Shown one piece after another: positions 17,430-26,903 of a stretch of DNA of 64,000 bases (its first letter is position 1; each line of letters begins with the position of its first letter). Source of the stretch: Chryseobacterium senegalense (lineage in GTDB: Bacteria > Bacteroidota > Bacteroidia > Flavobacteriales > Weeksellaceae); the NCBI GenBank assembly GCA_001403755.1, contig CYUH01000015.1, positions 536,589 through 600,588 on the forward strand, written 5' to 3'. The notes beneath the pieces are model-generated. The model saw only the letters and a program-made list of their open reading frames with translations. It searched no databases and was not told the origin of the DNA. A program made the position numbers and the translations under genes.

Positions 17430-18296
17430 ATGAACGAAACCACAATAGAAAGTCCAAGCCAAAAACCCAAATGGATTCGCGTAAAACTTCCGACCGGGAA
17501 AAACTACCGCGAACTTCGCAGTTTGGTAGATAAATATAAACTCAACACCATTTGCCAAAGCGGAAGCTGTCCTAATATGGGCGAATGTTGGGGTGATGGT
17601 ACCGCCACATTCATGATTTTAGGGAATATTTGTACCAGAAGTTGCGGATTTTGTGGTGTGAAAACCGGAAAACCACTGGAAGTAAATTGGGATGAACCTG
17701 AAAAAGTAGCCCGATCTATCAAATTGATGAAAATAAAACATGCCGTACTCACATCTGTTGATCGGGATGATCTGAAAGATATGGGTTCTATTCTTTGGGG
17801 AGAAACGGTAAACGCGGTGCGAAGAATTTCACCGGGAACTACGATGGAAACTTTAATCCCGGATTTTCAAGGAATCACCAAACATATCGACCGATTGGTT
17901 GATGTAGCTCCTGAAGTGATCTCCCACAACATGGAAACGGTAAAAAGATTGACGCGAGAAGTGAGAATTCAAGCAAAATACGAAAGAAGTTTGGAAGTTC
18001 TGCGTTACTTGAAAGAAGCTGGACAAAACCGTACCAAAACAGGATTAATGCTCGGATTAGGCGAAGAAAGAGACGAGGTTTTCCAAACCATTGAAGATAT
18101 CAGAAATGCAAATGTGGATGTAATAACCATCGGGCAATACCTGCAACCGACCAAAAAACATTTGCCTGTGAAAAAGTTCATTACTCCGGAAGAATTTGAC
18201 GAATTTGGTAATTTCGCGAAAAGTTTAGGCTTCCGTCATGTTGAAAGTTCGCCTTTGGTGAGAAGTTCGTACCACGCTGAAAAGCATATTCATTAA
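17430..18296 (+). CDS. lipA: Lipoyl synthase
   Basis: Radical-SAM enzyme that inserts two sulfurs into octanoyl-protein to make lipoate on 2-oxoacid dehydrogenases and the glycine cleavage H protein. Both 4Fe-4S clusters are visible: auxiliary C42-x4-C47-x5-C53 (ICQSGSCPNMGEC) and radical-SAM C68-x3-C72-x2-C75 (CTRSCGFC), with the C-terminal RSSY motif that supplies the serine ligand. The protein is 288 residues from the ATG; an upstream in-frame TTG at 17406 would add eight residues but lies in the promoter box. Cytosolic. Confidence 0.97.
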   Translation: MNETTIESPSQKPKWIRVKLPTGKNYRELRSLVDKYKLNTICQSGSCPNMGECWGDGTATFMILGNICTRSCGFCGVKTGKPLEVNWDEPEKVARSIKLMKIKHAVLTSVDRDDLKDMGSILWGETVNAVRRISPGTTMETLIPDFQGITKHIDRLVDVAPEVISHNMETVKRLTREVRIQAKYERSLEVLRYLKEAGQNRTKTGLMLGLGEERDEVFQTIEDIRNANVDVITIGQYLQPTKKHLPVKKFITPEEFDEFGNFAKSLGFRHVESSPLVRSSYHAEKHIH

Positions 18297-18322
18297 AGTA
18301 TTTTTAAATATTTAATAAAAAA

Positions 18323-18352
18323 AAGCCCGGCTCAAGTATATTTGAACCGGGT
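18323..18352. terminator. Terminator between lipA and dps
   Basis: Arms AGCCCGGCTCAA and TTGAACCGGGTT (two G-U type positions) flanked by an A run and a T run. It serves the convergent lipA and dps genes. Confidence 0.75.
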
Positions 18353-18372
18353 TATTTTTATGAATAAAATTA

Positions 18373-18849
18373 TTATCCCTTAAAATATTTTCTTAGTTTC
18401 CACGCCATTTTTTCATGTTGTTGCATAAGGCCGGTTAAGAAATCGGAAGTACCTTTGTCTTTATATTTCTCCTCCGTATCATCAACATGTTTACGCAAAG
18501 CTTTCACAATAGTTTCGTGATCGGCTACCAATTCCTTGATCATTTCTTGGTTGGTCGGGATTTTCCCTGGATTTTCAATTAAAAGAGATAGTTCTGCAAA
18601 TTCAGAAGTTGTTCCTACTGCAACTCCACCTAAAGTGCTGATTCTTTCCGCAACTTCGTCAATCGCTTCAGCAACTGCATCATACTGTTCTTCGAATAAT
18701 TTGTGCAACTCCATGAAATTATCTCCTGAAAGATTCCAATGGAATTTTCTTAACTTGATGTAAAGCACGTTTCCATCGGCCAATACGTGGTTTAGAAGAT
18801 CGTTTACTGAAGTTAAATTTTTGTCTGTAATTCCTAAGTCTGGTTTCAT
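18373..18849 (-). CDS. dps: Dps-family ferritin-like DNA-protection protein
   Basis: Protein of 158 residues that forms dodecamers, oxidises and stores iron and shields DNA under stress. The Dps ferroxidase signature at the subunit interface is present: KFHWNLSGDNFMELHKLFEE, then QYDAVAEAIDEVAERISTLGG. The N-terminus lacks a long Lys-rich tail, so direct DNA binding may be weak. Single gene, facing lipA across a shared terminator. An inverted repeat (GCATCGA/TCGATGC, 18895-18920) lies about 45 bases upstream of the start. Confidence 0.93.
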   Translation of the reverse strand: MKPDLGITDKNLTSVNDLLNHVLADGNVLYIKLRKFHWNLSGDNFMELHKLFEEQYDAVAEAIDEVAERISTLGGVAVGTTSEFAELSLLIENPGKIPTNQEMIKELVADHETIVKALRKHVDDTEEKYKDKGTSDFLTGLMQQHEKMAWKLRKYFKG

Positions 18850-18894
18850 AATAATATTTTTTTAATGTTATTGAATGATATTTGAATTTGAAAT

Positions 18895-18920
18895 GCATCG
18901 AGCAAGAAAACGTTCGATGC
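18895..18920. promoter_or_regulatory. Inverted repeat upstream of dps
   Basis: Arms GCATCGA and TCGATGC separated by 12 bases, in the dps 5' region. It could be an operator or a leader hairpin; no PerR/Fur consensus is obvious. Confidence 0.3.
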
Positions 18921-19082
18921 GGTGTTCATTACATTACAATTTTTAAACCAATGAAGGTGTAGAAAGCGTGTTTCAATGTTAATGTTTTCTTAAATCTATT
19001 AGAAATGGAAAATTCATTTCGATAATAATTTTTAAAAAATTAAGGCTCAAATTTTGATACGTTTTGAAAAAAAAATAAATTG

Positions 19083-20288
19083 ATGGACCTGAAATCGAAT
19101 GAACCTTTTTGGTTGGTAAAAAACGGGATTTTAAATTCTTACCCTTCCTTGAAATCTGATGAACATTGTGATGTGCTAATCGTAGGAGGCGGAATTACCG
19201 GAAGTTTGATGGCGCACCAAATGATTGCAGACGGTTACAAAACAATCCTCATCGATAAACGTGAAATTGCAAACGGAAGCACTTCTGCAACCACTTCGAT
19301 GTTGCAATATGAAATCGATATTCCGCTTTACGAATTATCGGAAATGATTGGAAAAGATGGCGCGGTGAAAAGTTATCAAGCTTGTTCAGAATCGATTGAT
19401 ATCCTGGAAAACCTTTCGAAAAAAATAAAATCAAAAGCTGGTTTTCAAAGAAAAAAATCGCTGTATTTCGCTTCTAAAAAGAAAGATGTAGAATGGCTAA
19501 AAAAGGAATTCGACGCGAGAAATTCTGCCGGTTTTAATGTAAAATGGATTGATTCTGATGAAATCCAAAAAAAATATGGACTGAAGAATACTTTTGGCGG
19601 CATTTTATCAGATAAAGGTGCGAGTATTGATGCATTCATTTTAGCGCACGAACTTCTGGCTTTTAACCTTAAAAAAGGACTCAAAATTTACGATAGAACC
19701 GAATTGAAATCCGTGAAATATCATGAGGGATTTAATGAAGTGATGACCAGTAATGAAGTGAAAATTAAAACTAAGAAGATTATTTATTGCAACGGTTATG
19801 AAAGTAAAAATTTAATAAAAGAAAATTTCGTACAATTGAAAAGCACTTTCGCAGCAGTTTCGGAAATTGATAAGGAAAACATCAAAAATTTAAACAAAAC
19901 ACTCTTCTGGAATACCGATGAGCCCTATCTTTATATGAGAACAACCGACGATGGGAGATTACTGATCGGTGGCGGAGATGAAGATTTTCAGGATCCAGAA
20001 AAACGCGATAGAATGATCGGAAAAAAAGAAAAAGAAATTCTGCAAACCTTGAAAAAATTACTTCCGGAACATCAGTTTTACACCGATTTCACTTGGGCCG
20101 GAACTTTCGGTGAAACCAAAGACGGACTTCCGTACATCGGGAAACACAAAAAATTCAGGAATTCTTATTTTGTATTAGGTTTTGGGGGCAACGGAATTAC
20201 TTTTTCGGTTACCGGAATGGCGATGGTGTCTGCATTTATGAAGAATAAAAAACATCCGCTCACCGAGTTTTTTAAATTTGGAAGATAA
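19083..20288 (+). CDS. FAD-dependent oxidoreductase (DAO family)
   Basis: Flavoenzyme of 401 residues of the D-amino-acid-oxidase/glycine-oxidase superfamily. The Rossmann dinucleotide motif VLIVGGGITGSLMA is near residues 31-44, followed by the acidic Asp of LIDKREI, and the C-terminal FAD-contact motif FVLGFGGNGITFS is present. Substrate unknown; related proteins are often annotated gamma-glutamylputrescine oxidase-like, sometimes with a Rieske domain that is absent here. I start it at the ATG at 19083 rather than the TTG one codon earlier. Confidence 0.88.
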   Translation: MDLKSNEPFWLVKNGILNSYPSLKSDEHCDVLIVGGGITGSLMAHQMIADGYKTILIDKREIANGSTSATTSMLQYEIDIPLYELSEMIGKDGAVKSYQACSESIDILENLSKKIKSKAGFQRKKSLYFASKKKDVEWLKKEFDARNSAGFNVKWIDSDEIQKKYGLKNTFGGILSDKGASIDAFILAHELLAFNLKKGLKIYDRTELKSVKYHEGFNEVMTSNEVKIKTKKIIYCNGYESKNLIKENFVQLKSTFAAVSEIDKENIKNLNKTLFWNTDEPYLYMRTTDDGRLLIGGGDEDFQDPEKRDRMIGKKEKEILQTLKKLLPEHQFYTDFTWAGTFGETKDGLPYIGKHKKFRNSYFVLGFGGNGITFSVTGMAMVSAFMKNKKHPLTEFFKFGR

Positions 20289-20381
20289 AATTTTCAATCG
20301 CAACGCAAAATAGAAATTAAATACTATTTGATGCGGCAGTGTTCCTTTCAATTTTATTAAATTTACATCTCAAACCTTTAT

Positions 20382-21635
20382 ATGAAAGCAGTTCTCATCA
20401 CCATTGGCGACGAAATTTTGTCCGGAAATACCGTAGATACCAACTCCAATTATATCGCAGCTCAACTTAAAAGTATTGGAATTGCAGTTCGACAGATTTT
20501 TACAATTTCAGATGATGTTGAAACCATTAAAACAACTTTGAAATCGGCTTTTGAAATTGGAACTCTCGTGATTACAACCGGTGGTTTGGGTCCGACCAAA
20601 GATGATAAAACCAAAAACGCTTTTGCAGAATTTTTTGAAGATGAATTGAAATTGGATGAAGAAACTTTCGAGCATCTTCGAAAATTATTGATTAAAAGAA
20701 AACGCGAACATTTGCTGGAAATCAATAAAAATCAAGCAGTCATCCTTTCGAAAGCACATATTTTTCAAAATGAAAATGGAACAGCACCTTGCCAAATGAT
20801 TGAAAAAAATGGTAAAATATCGATCTGTCTTCCCGGTGTTCCGTATGAGGTAAAACCTTTGATTCAAAACAAAATTATTCCGTATCTGAAAGGACGATTT
20901 TCCTTAAATTTTATCGCTACACGAATTATTTCTGTAGTCAATTTTCCTGAAAGTTTGCTCGCGCATACGATTGAAAATTGGGAATTGGCGCTTCCTGAAA
21001 ATATTACTTTGTCGTATTTACCAATCGGAAATCGAGTGAAATTGAGATTAACTGGAGTTGGAGATGATTTGAAAGTAGTTGGAAATCAATTAGAAGGTGA
21101 AATTGAAAAACTTCGACCAATTATTGAAGAAAAAGTGATTTCGTGGAACGGAAATGAAATTCAAGAAATTTTAAAAGAAATTTTAACCGAAAAAAAACTC
21201 ACTATTTCAACGGCCGAAAGTTGCACCGGTGGCGAACTTGCACGATTGATTACTTCGGTTTCCGGAAGTTCAAAATATTATCAAGGCGGAATAATTCCGT
21301 ATGATTATCATCAAAAAATAAAAATTCTTGGCGTTTCGGCTGAAACAATTTCAACGAAAACGGTAGTTTCTCAAGAAGTCGCTCAAGAAATGAGTTTGGG
21401 TTGCCAAAAATTGTTCGGAACCGATATTTCGTTGACTACAACAGGCGTTTCCGGACCCAATTCGGACGAGTTTAATAATGAAATTGGTGTTATTTTTTAT
21501 TCGATTCGGGTGGGGGATTTTGAGCAATCTAATCGACTTTTTCTTCCTCATTTAGAACGAAATGATTTTGCGAATTTTGTTTCTCAGCGTATTTTGCAGG
21601 ATTTAGTCGAGATTTTGGTGAAAAAAAATAGCTGA
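20382..21635 (+). CDS. cinA: CinA-like protein (nicotinamide-nucleotide amidohydrolase)
   Basis: Two-domain protein of 417 residues. The N-terminal MoCF/COG1058 domain starts at LITIGDEILSGNTVDTNSNY and includes TTGGLGPTKDDKT; the C-terminal PncC-type amidase domain starts near residue 255 with STAESCTGGELARLITSVSG and contains TTGVSGP. In characterised members the C-domain deamidates NMN, recycling pyridine nucleotides, and the N-domain hydrolyses ADP-ribose-type pyrophosphates. It stands alone after the FAD oxidoreductase gene. Confidence 0.95.
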   Translation: MKAVLITIGDEILSGNTVDTNSNYIAAQLKSIGIAVRQIFTISDDVETIKTTLKSAFEIGTLVITTGGLGPTKDDKTKNAFAEFFEDELKLDEETFEHLRKLLIKRKREHLLEINKNQAVILSKAHIFQNENGTAPCQMIEKNGKISICLPGVPYEVKPLIQNKIIPYLKGRFSLNFIATRIISVVNFPESLLAHTIENWELALPENITLSYLPIGNRVKLRLTGVGDDLKVVGNQLEGEIEKLRPIIEEKVISWNGNEIQEILKEILTEKKLTISTAESCTGGELARLITSVSGSSKYYQGGIIPYDYHQKIKILGVSAETISTKTVVSQEVAQEMSLGCQKLFGTDISLTTTGVSGPNSDEFNNEIGVIFYSIRVGDFEQSNRLFLPHLERNDFANFVSQRILQDLVEILVKKNS

Positions 21636-21706
21636 TTATTTTAAAGGTTAAGAAGAAATAAAACAATAGAGAAAACGTTTACTTAAAAGAAAAAATCAAT
21701 ATCATT

Positions 21707-22369
21707 ATGAAGAAAGTATTAGGAAGTTTTTTGATTCTGGCATTTCAGTTATCATTTGCGCAATCGGTTAGAAATGTGGGTTCATTTACCTCGTTGAAGG
21801 TTTATAATAAGCTCAATGTAACACTTATTGAATCCAACGAAAACAAAGTAGAAACCGTATCGGAAGATGCAGATGTAGAAACCATTAACAAAAATGGCGA
21901 ACTGAAAATAAAATTATCGCCAGCAAAAATCCTTCAAGGCGGAACAATTTCAGTAAAAGTATATTACCAAAAAATCAATGATATCCAGGCAAGTCAGGGT
22001 TCATCGATTACTTCAACAGATGAAATGGAAACCAGCATGCTTTCACTAACTTCCAATGAGGGTTCGAAAATCGACCTGAACGTAGATGCAGAAAAATTGA
22101 ATGTGAAAACAAACTCCGGCGGAGAGGTCAAAATTTCTGGAAAAGCCGATAATCAGGATGTTGTAGTGAATTCAGGAGGGAAATATCACGGACAAAATGC
22201 AGTTTCGAAAAACACCAGTGTTACTGCGAATGCAGGTGGCTTTGCTGAAGTGAATGTTAAAGATTCGGTAAAAGCAACCACTCGCGCAGGTGGAATCATT
22301 GATATTTACGGAGATCCCGATGATCGAAAAGTAAAGAACGTGATTGGCGGAAAAATAAATTTCAAATAA
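21707..22369 (+). CDS. Secreted GIN-domain (DUF2807) protein
   Basis: Protein of 220 residues with a Sec signal peptide (MKKVLGSFLILAFQLSFAQ) and a repetitive right-handed beta structure rich in Gly, Ser, Asn and Val (SGGEVKISGKADNQDVVVNS), typical of the DUF2807 putative auto-transporter adhesin head GIN domain. Bacteroidota carry many such periplasmic or surface proteins; function uncertain. Terminated by a hairpin just after the stop. Confidence 0.85.
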   Translation: MKKVLGSFLILAFQLSFAQSVRNVGSFTSLKVYNKLNVTLIESNENKVETVSEDADVETINKNGELKIKLSPAKILQGGTISVKVYYQKINDIQASQGSSITSTDEMETSMLSLTSNEGSKIDLNVDAEKLNVKTNSGGEVKISGKADNQDVVVNSGGKYHGQNAVSKNTSVTANAGGFAEVNVKDSVKATTRAGGIIDIYGDPDDRKVKNVIGGKINFK

Positions 22370-22373
22370 AACC

Positions 22374-22406
22374 AAAAACCATTCTTTTTCAAGGATGGTT
22401 TTTTTA
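22374..22406 (+). terminator. Terminator after the GIN-domain gene
   Basis: AAAAACCAT and ATGGTTTTTTT arms with a loop of about 13 bases and a T run. Confidence 0.75.
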
Positions 22407-22466
22407 ATGAAAAATTTGTAACATTTAAAATTTCTTTCAGACTAAACAATAAATCATATTTCATCA

Positions 22467-24554
22467 ATGAAAAAAATCAACATAACCGTGCTTGCTTTTG
22501 CAGGAATCATCGCATTACATTCATGCACCGCAAAAAATGGAGCTACTACAACTCCAGAAACACCAATTACACCAACGGAAACAGTGAAGGAAAATCCTGA
22601 AAGAGGTTTGGATCTCAGCACAATGGATAAATCTGTTCATCCGCAAGATGATTTCTACAATTTCGTCAACGGAACTTGGATGAAAACAGCGGTAATTCCT
22701 TCGGATAAATCCACGTGGGGAAGCTTCAACAAGCTCGCTGAAGATACCGACAATAACTCCATGACGATCCTCAATTCACTTCTTACCGAGAAATTTGCAG
22801 AAGGAAGCGAAGGAAAAAAAATCCAAGATTTGTATGGAACCTATATGAATATGGATAAGCGAAATGCAGACGGAATTAATCCCATCAAAGGAGATTTGGC
22901 GAAAATTGATGGAATAAAATCCATTTCGGATCTTCAGGATTATCTGATTGGAGCAACTAAAAATGGAGAAAATCCTTTCTACGGTTGGGGAATTGATGCG
23001 GATTTGAAAGATTCTAAAATGAACGCTGGCTATCTAGGAAACGCTAACCTGGGAATGGGCCGCGATTATTACCAAAAAGACAATCCGAAAAACGCTGAGG
23101 CATTGGCAGAATATACCAAGTATGTCGCTTCAATGTTAGATGTCTTGGGATACAAAAATTCAGCAGCGAGTGCGCAGAATATCGTGAAGTTCGAGAAAAG
23201 TATTGCAAAAACATATCTTACCAATGAGCAAATTCGCGATGCTACTTTGCAATACAATCCGAAAACAATGAATGAACTTTCAGCTTTGGTGAAGAATGTA
23301 AACCTTTCCAAATACCTTGCTGCAGTTGGCGTAAAAGCGGATAAAGTAATTGTTGGCGAATTGAATTATTACAAAAATTTAGATCAATTCATTAACCAAA
23401 AAAATCTTCCTTTGATTAAGGATTATATGAAATTTCACCTGCTTTCTGGCAGCGCATCTTATCTTTCTAAAAGTTTAGATGAGCAGAAATTCAACTTTTA
23501 CGGAAAATATTTGAGAGGTCAGCAAGAGCAAAGAGCTCAGAATAAAAGAGGTTTCGAGTTGATCAACGGAGTTTTGGGTGAAGCCTTCGGAAAATTATAT
23601 GTTGAAAAATATTTCCCAGCTGAAGCGAAATCACAAATGGTGGAGTTGATTGGTTATCTGAAGAAAAGTTTCGCGGCACACATCAATAATTTATCATGGA
23701 TGTCGCTGGTGACCAAAGAAAAAGCGATGAAAAAGCTTAACACATTCACCGTGAAAGTGGCTTATCCAGACAAGTGGAAAGATTATTCTAAACTTCAGTT
23801 TGAATCTGCTGAAAACGGCGGAACGCTGTACAAAAACCTTCAGAATTATACCGCTTGGCAATATCAAAAAGATTTGGATAAAATCGGAAAGCCGGTTGAT
23901 AGAACAGAATGGGGAATGTCACCACAAACAGTAAACGCTTACTATAACCCGCTAAACAACGAAATCGTTTTTCCGGCGGCTATTTTGCAACCTCCGTTCT
24001 TTAATCCAGAAGCTGATGCAGCGATTAATTTTGGTGGAATTGGTGCCGTAATTGGCCACGAAATGACTCACGGTTTTGATGATTCCGGAGCGCAATTCGA
24101 TGCAGAGGGAAATCTTGTTGATTGGTGGACTGCAGAAGATAAAGCCAACTTCGAGAAAGCCACAAAATCCCTCGCAGCACAATACGACAGCTATGAACCA
24201 GTGAAGGGAACGCATGTAAATGGAACCTTCACTAATGGTGAAAATATCGCAGATTTGGGAGGAGTAAATATTTCGTACGATGCATTGCAAATGTACCTCA
24301 AAGACCACGGAAATCCTGGTTTAATCAGCGGTTACACGCAAGATCAGCGTTTCTTCATGAGTTGGGCAACCGTGTGGAGAACTCTACAAAAAGAAGCGGC
24401 ATTAATCAACCAAATTAAAACCAACGAACATGCACCGGGACTTTACCGCGCATTTGGACCTTTGGTAAATACCGACGCTTTCTACAAAGCATTTGATGTG
24501 AAAGAAGGCGACAAACATTACAAAAAACCGGAAGAAAGAATTAAAATCTGGTAA
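22467..24554 (+). CDS. M13-family metallopeptidase lipoprotein (first copy)
   Basis: Neprilysin/PepO-like zinc endopeptidase, 695 residues. The SPII signal ends in ALHSC (Cys20), so the protein is probably lipid-anchored in the envelope. Zinc site: H531-E-M-T-H535 (VIGHEMTHGFDDSG) with third ligand E592 in GENIADLGG. The substrate-binding motif NAYYNPLNNEIVFPA precedes the zinc site, and the family C-terminus KPEERIKIW is intact. A close paralogue lies immediately downstream with its own leader and terminator, indicating a tandem duplication. Confidence 0.95.
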   Translation: MKKINITVLAFAGIIALHSCTAKNGATTTPETPITPTETVKENPERGLDLSTMDKSVHPQDDFYNFVNGTWMKTAVIPSDKSTWGSFNKLAEDTDNNSMTILNSLLTEKFAEGSEGKKIQDLYGTYMNMDKRNADGINPIKGDLAKIDGIKSISDLQDYLIGATKNGENPFYGWGIDADLKDSKMNAGYLGNANLGMGRDYYQKDNPKNAEALAEYTKYVASMLDVLGYKNSAASAQNIVKFEKSIAKTYLTNEQIRDATLQYNPKTMNELSALVKNVNLSKYLAAVGVKADKVIVGELNYYKNLDQFINQKNLPLIKDYMKFHLLSGSASYLSKSLDEQKFNFYGKYLRGQQEQRAQNKRGFELINGVLGEAFGKLYVEKYFPAEAKSQMVELIGYLKKSFAAHINNLSWMSLVTKEKAMKKLNTFTVKVAYPDKWKDYSKLQFESAENGGTLYKNLQNYTAWQYQKDLDKIGKPVDRTEWGMSPQTVNAYYNPLNNEIVFPAAILQPPFFNPEADAAINFGGIGAVIGHEMTHGFDDSGAQFDAEGNLVDWWTAEDKANFEKATKSLAAQYDSYEPVKGTHVNGTFTNGENIADLGGVNISYDALQMYLKDHGNPGLISGYTQDQRFFMSWATVWRTLQKEAALINQIKTNEHAPGLYRAFGPLVNTDAFYKAFDVKEGDKHYKKPEERIKIW

Positions 24555-24579
24555 AATACGATTCGAAAATATTGTAAAC

Positions 24580-24613
24580 AAATCACCTTGAGAAATTCTC
24601 CGGGTGATTTTTT
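24580..24613 (+). terminator. Terminator after the first M13 gene
   Basis: AAATCACC and GGTGATTTTTT arms, 15-base loop. Confidence 0.75.
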
Positions 24614-24663
24614 ATTTGCAGGGTTTAAAATATATTCTTATTTTTAGACAAAGAGGTAACATA

Positions 24664-24679
24664 TCGCTTTGCGAAGCGA
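24664..24679. repeat. 16-bp perfect palindrome upstream of the second M13 gene
   Basis: TCGCTTTGCGAAGCGA, starting 47 bases before the ATG. Similar GCTTCGC-type fragments occur elsewhere in intergenic DNA here (for example after nrdB), so it is probably repeat debris rather than a specific operator. Confidence 0.5.
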
Positions 24680-24710
24680 CTATTTAATGATCAATTCTAA
24701 ATTTTATCTA

Positions 24711-26795
24711 ATGAAAAAAATTTCAATAAGCATTCTTGCATTTTCAGGAATCGTTTTTCTCAATTCATGTTCGAGTAAGAATACAGCACAAGTGACTACG
24801 ACTGCACCTGAAACGCAAACCACACCAGCAATTGCCAAGGAAGAAGGTCTTAACCTTTCATATATGGACACCTCAGTGCGTCCACAAGACGATTTCTTTA
24901 ATTATGTAAACGGAAACTGGATGAAAACTGCGGAAATTCCGTCAGACAAATCGAGTTGGGGAAGTTTTAATGCACTTCGTGAAGATGTGGATGTTGCTTC
25001 TTTGGAAATTTTAAATAAAATTTTATCCGATAATTTTGCTCAAGGTTCTGAAGGTCAGAAAATCCAAGCACTTTACGGAACTTTCATGGATTGGGATAAA
25101 AGAAATGCGGATGGAATCAACCCTATCAAATCAGATTTGGCTAAAATTGATCAAATCAAAACGATTGCAGAATTGCAGAAATATTTAATTGATGCCACAA
25201 AAACCGGAGATAACCCTTTTTATGCTTGGCGCGTAGGTTCTGATATGAAAAACTCTAAGATGAATGCGGTTTATTTTGGAGGACCTAGTTTGGGATTAGG
25301 AAGAGATTATTATCAAAAAGAAAATGAAGCCAACACGAAAACTTTAAATGAATATAAAAATTATGTGGCTCAACTGTTCACTGTTTTAGGCGACACAAAA
25401 GCTGATCAAACCGCTCAACGAGTAGTTGCTTTCGAAAAACGTCTTGCGAATGATCTTTTGACAAACGAGCAAAACCGGGATGCAAATTTGCGCTATAACC
25501 CGAAAACAGTAGCAGAACTTCCTGGATTAGTGAAAAATATCGATCTGAAAGGATATCTTTCTGCGGCAGGAGTGAAGACCGATAAAGTAATCGTAAGTGA
25601 ATTGAAATATTATCAAAACATGGATTCTTGGATGAATGCGCGCACATTGCCTTTAATTAAAGAATACATGAAAGCTAGAATGATTGCCGGAAACGCAACC
25701 AATCTTGATAAAAAGTTGGATGATATCAATTTCAATTTCTACTCCAAATATCTTCAAGGGCAAAAAGAACAGCGCTCGATGGATAAAAGAGCTTTAAGTG
25801 TGGTGAACGGAACTTTGGGCGAAGCTTTTGGTAAACTTTACGTAGAAAAATATTTCCCAGCTGGTGCGAAAGAACAGATGGAAACTTATATCGATTACCT
25901 GAAAAAATCTTTCAAACAGCATATCGATAATCTCGATTGGATGTCGGATGTTACAAAAACAAAAGCGCAGGAAAAGCTCGCGAAATTCAGTGTCAAAATT
26001 GCTTATCCTGATCAGTGGAAAGATTATTCTAAACTGCAGCTCACCGCTCCAAAAGATGGCGGAACATACTACGGGAACCTGATGAAAGTAAGCGAATGGC
26101 AATATGCGAAAAACTTGGGCAAAGTAGGAAAACCTGTTGATAAAACAGAATGGGGAATGTCGCCTCAAACGGTAAATGCCTATTACAGCGGATCCAACAA
26201 CGAAATCGTTTTCCCTGCAGCTATTTTGCAACCGCCATTTTTCAACTTCAAAGCTGATCCCGCGGTAAATTTCGGTGGAATTGGCGCAGTAATCGGGCAC
26301 GAAATTTCACATGGTTTCGATGATTCTGGTTCGCGATTTGACGGTGATGGAAACCTCAACAACTGGTGGACGGAAGCTGACAGAAAAAATTTCGATGCGA
26401 AAGTGGGAGCATTGGCCGCTCAATATGATCAATATGAGCCAGTAAAAGGCAGCTTCGTGAATGGAAAATTCACCAGTGGCGAAAATATCGGTGATTTGGG
26501 TGGAGTAGCAGTAGCTTACACCGCGTTGCAAATGTATTTGAAGGATCATGGAAATCCAGGTTTAATCAGTGGTTTCAATCAAGATCAACGATTTTTCATG
26601 AGTTGGGCTACAGTTTGGCGCACGAAATCTACTGAGCAATATATGACCAACCAGGTGAAAACCGATCCGCATTCGCCGGGATATTTCAGAAGTTTCGGGC
26701 CGCTTGTCAACCAAGATGCTTTCTACAAAGCATTTGACGTAAAACCAGGCGATAAACTCTATAAAGCTCCAGAAGAAAGAATTAAAATCTGGTAA
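24711..26795 (+). CDS. M13-family metallopeptidase lipoprotein (second copy)
   Basis: Paralogue of the preceding gene, 694 residues, with SPII signal MKKISISILAFSGIVFLNSC (Cys20). Zinc site: H530-E-I-S-H534 (VIGHEISHGFDDSG) and GENIGDLGG; the NAYYSGSNNEIVFPA motif and the end APEERIKIW are retained, so both copies look active. The frame is open upstream to a TTG at 24669, but the ATG at 24711 puts the signal peptide at the N-terminus and matches the first copy. A perfect hairpin terminator follows. Confidence 0.95.
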   Translation: MKKISISILAFSGIVFLNSCSSKNTAQVTTTAPETQTTPAIAKEEGLNLSYMDTSVRPQDDFFNYVNGNWMKTAEIPSDKSSWGSFNALREDVDVASLEILNKILSDNFAQGSEGQKIQALYGTFMDWDKRNADGINPIKSDLAKIDQIKTIAELQKYLIDATKTGDNPFYAWRVGSDMKNSKMNAVYFGGPSLGLGRDYYQKENEANTKTLNEYKNYVAQLFTVLGDTKADQTAQRVVAFEKRLANDLLTNEQNRDANLRYNPKTVAELPGLVKNIDLKGYLSAAGVKTDKVIVSELKYYQNMDSWMNARTLPLIKEYMKARMIAGNATNLDKKLDDINFNFYSKYLQGQKEQRSMDKRALSVVNGTLGEAFGKLYVEKYFPAGAKEQMETYIDYLKKSFKQHIDNLDWMSDVTKTKAQEKLAKFSVKIAYPDQWKDYSKLQLTAPKDGGTYYGNLMKVSEWQYAKNLGKVGKPVDKTEWGMSPQTVNAYYSGSNNEIVFPAAILQPPFFNFKADPAVNFGGIGAVIGHEISHGFDDSGSRFDGDGNLNNWWTEADRKNFDAKVGALAAQYDQYEPVKGSFVNGKFTSGENIGDLGGVAVAYTALQMYLKDHGNPGLISGFNQDQRFFMSWATVWRTKSTEQYMTNQVKTDPHSPGYFRSFGPLVNQDAFYKAFDVKPGDKLYKAPEERIKIW

Positions 26796-26802
26796 TCACA
26801 AG

Positions 26803-26833
26803 AAATCACCCAATTATTTGGGTGATTTTTTTT
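26803..26833 (+). terminator. Terminator after the second M13 gene
   Basis: AAATCACCCAA and TTGGGTGATTTTTTTT arms with a short loop and a long T run. Confidence 0.85.
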
Positions 26834-26877
26834 AGTAAAACTTGGAAAAATAAATTTTCGATATATCATTAATTTGC

Positions 26878-26885
26878 TATTTTTG
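26878..26885 (+). promoter_or_regulatory. TAnnTTTG -7 box of the TerC gene
   Basis: TATTTTTG, 18 bases before the ATG at 26904. Confidence 0.5.
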
Positions 26886-26903
26886 TTGAAATTTATATAA
26901 TCA

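Noticed and set aside
24669..24710. N-terminal extension of the second M13 peptidase from a TTG
   Set aside because: It would place 14 residues before the lipoprotein signal peptide and run through a palindrome; the ATG at 24711 matches the paralogue.
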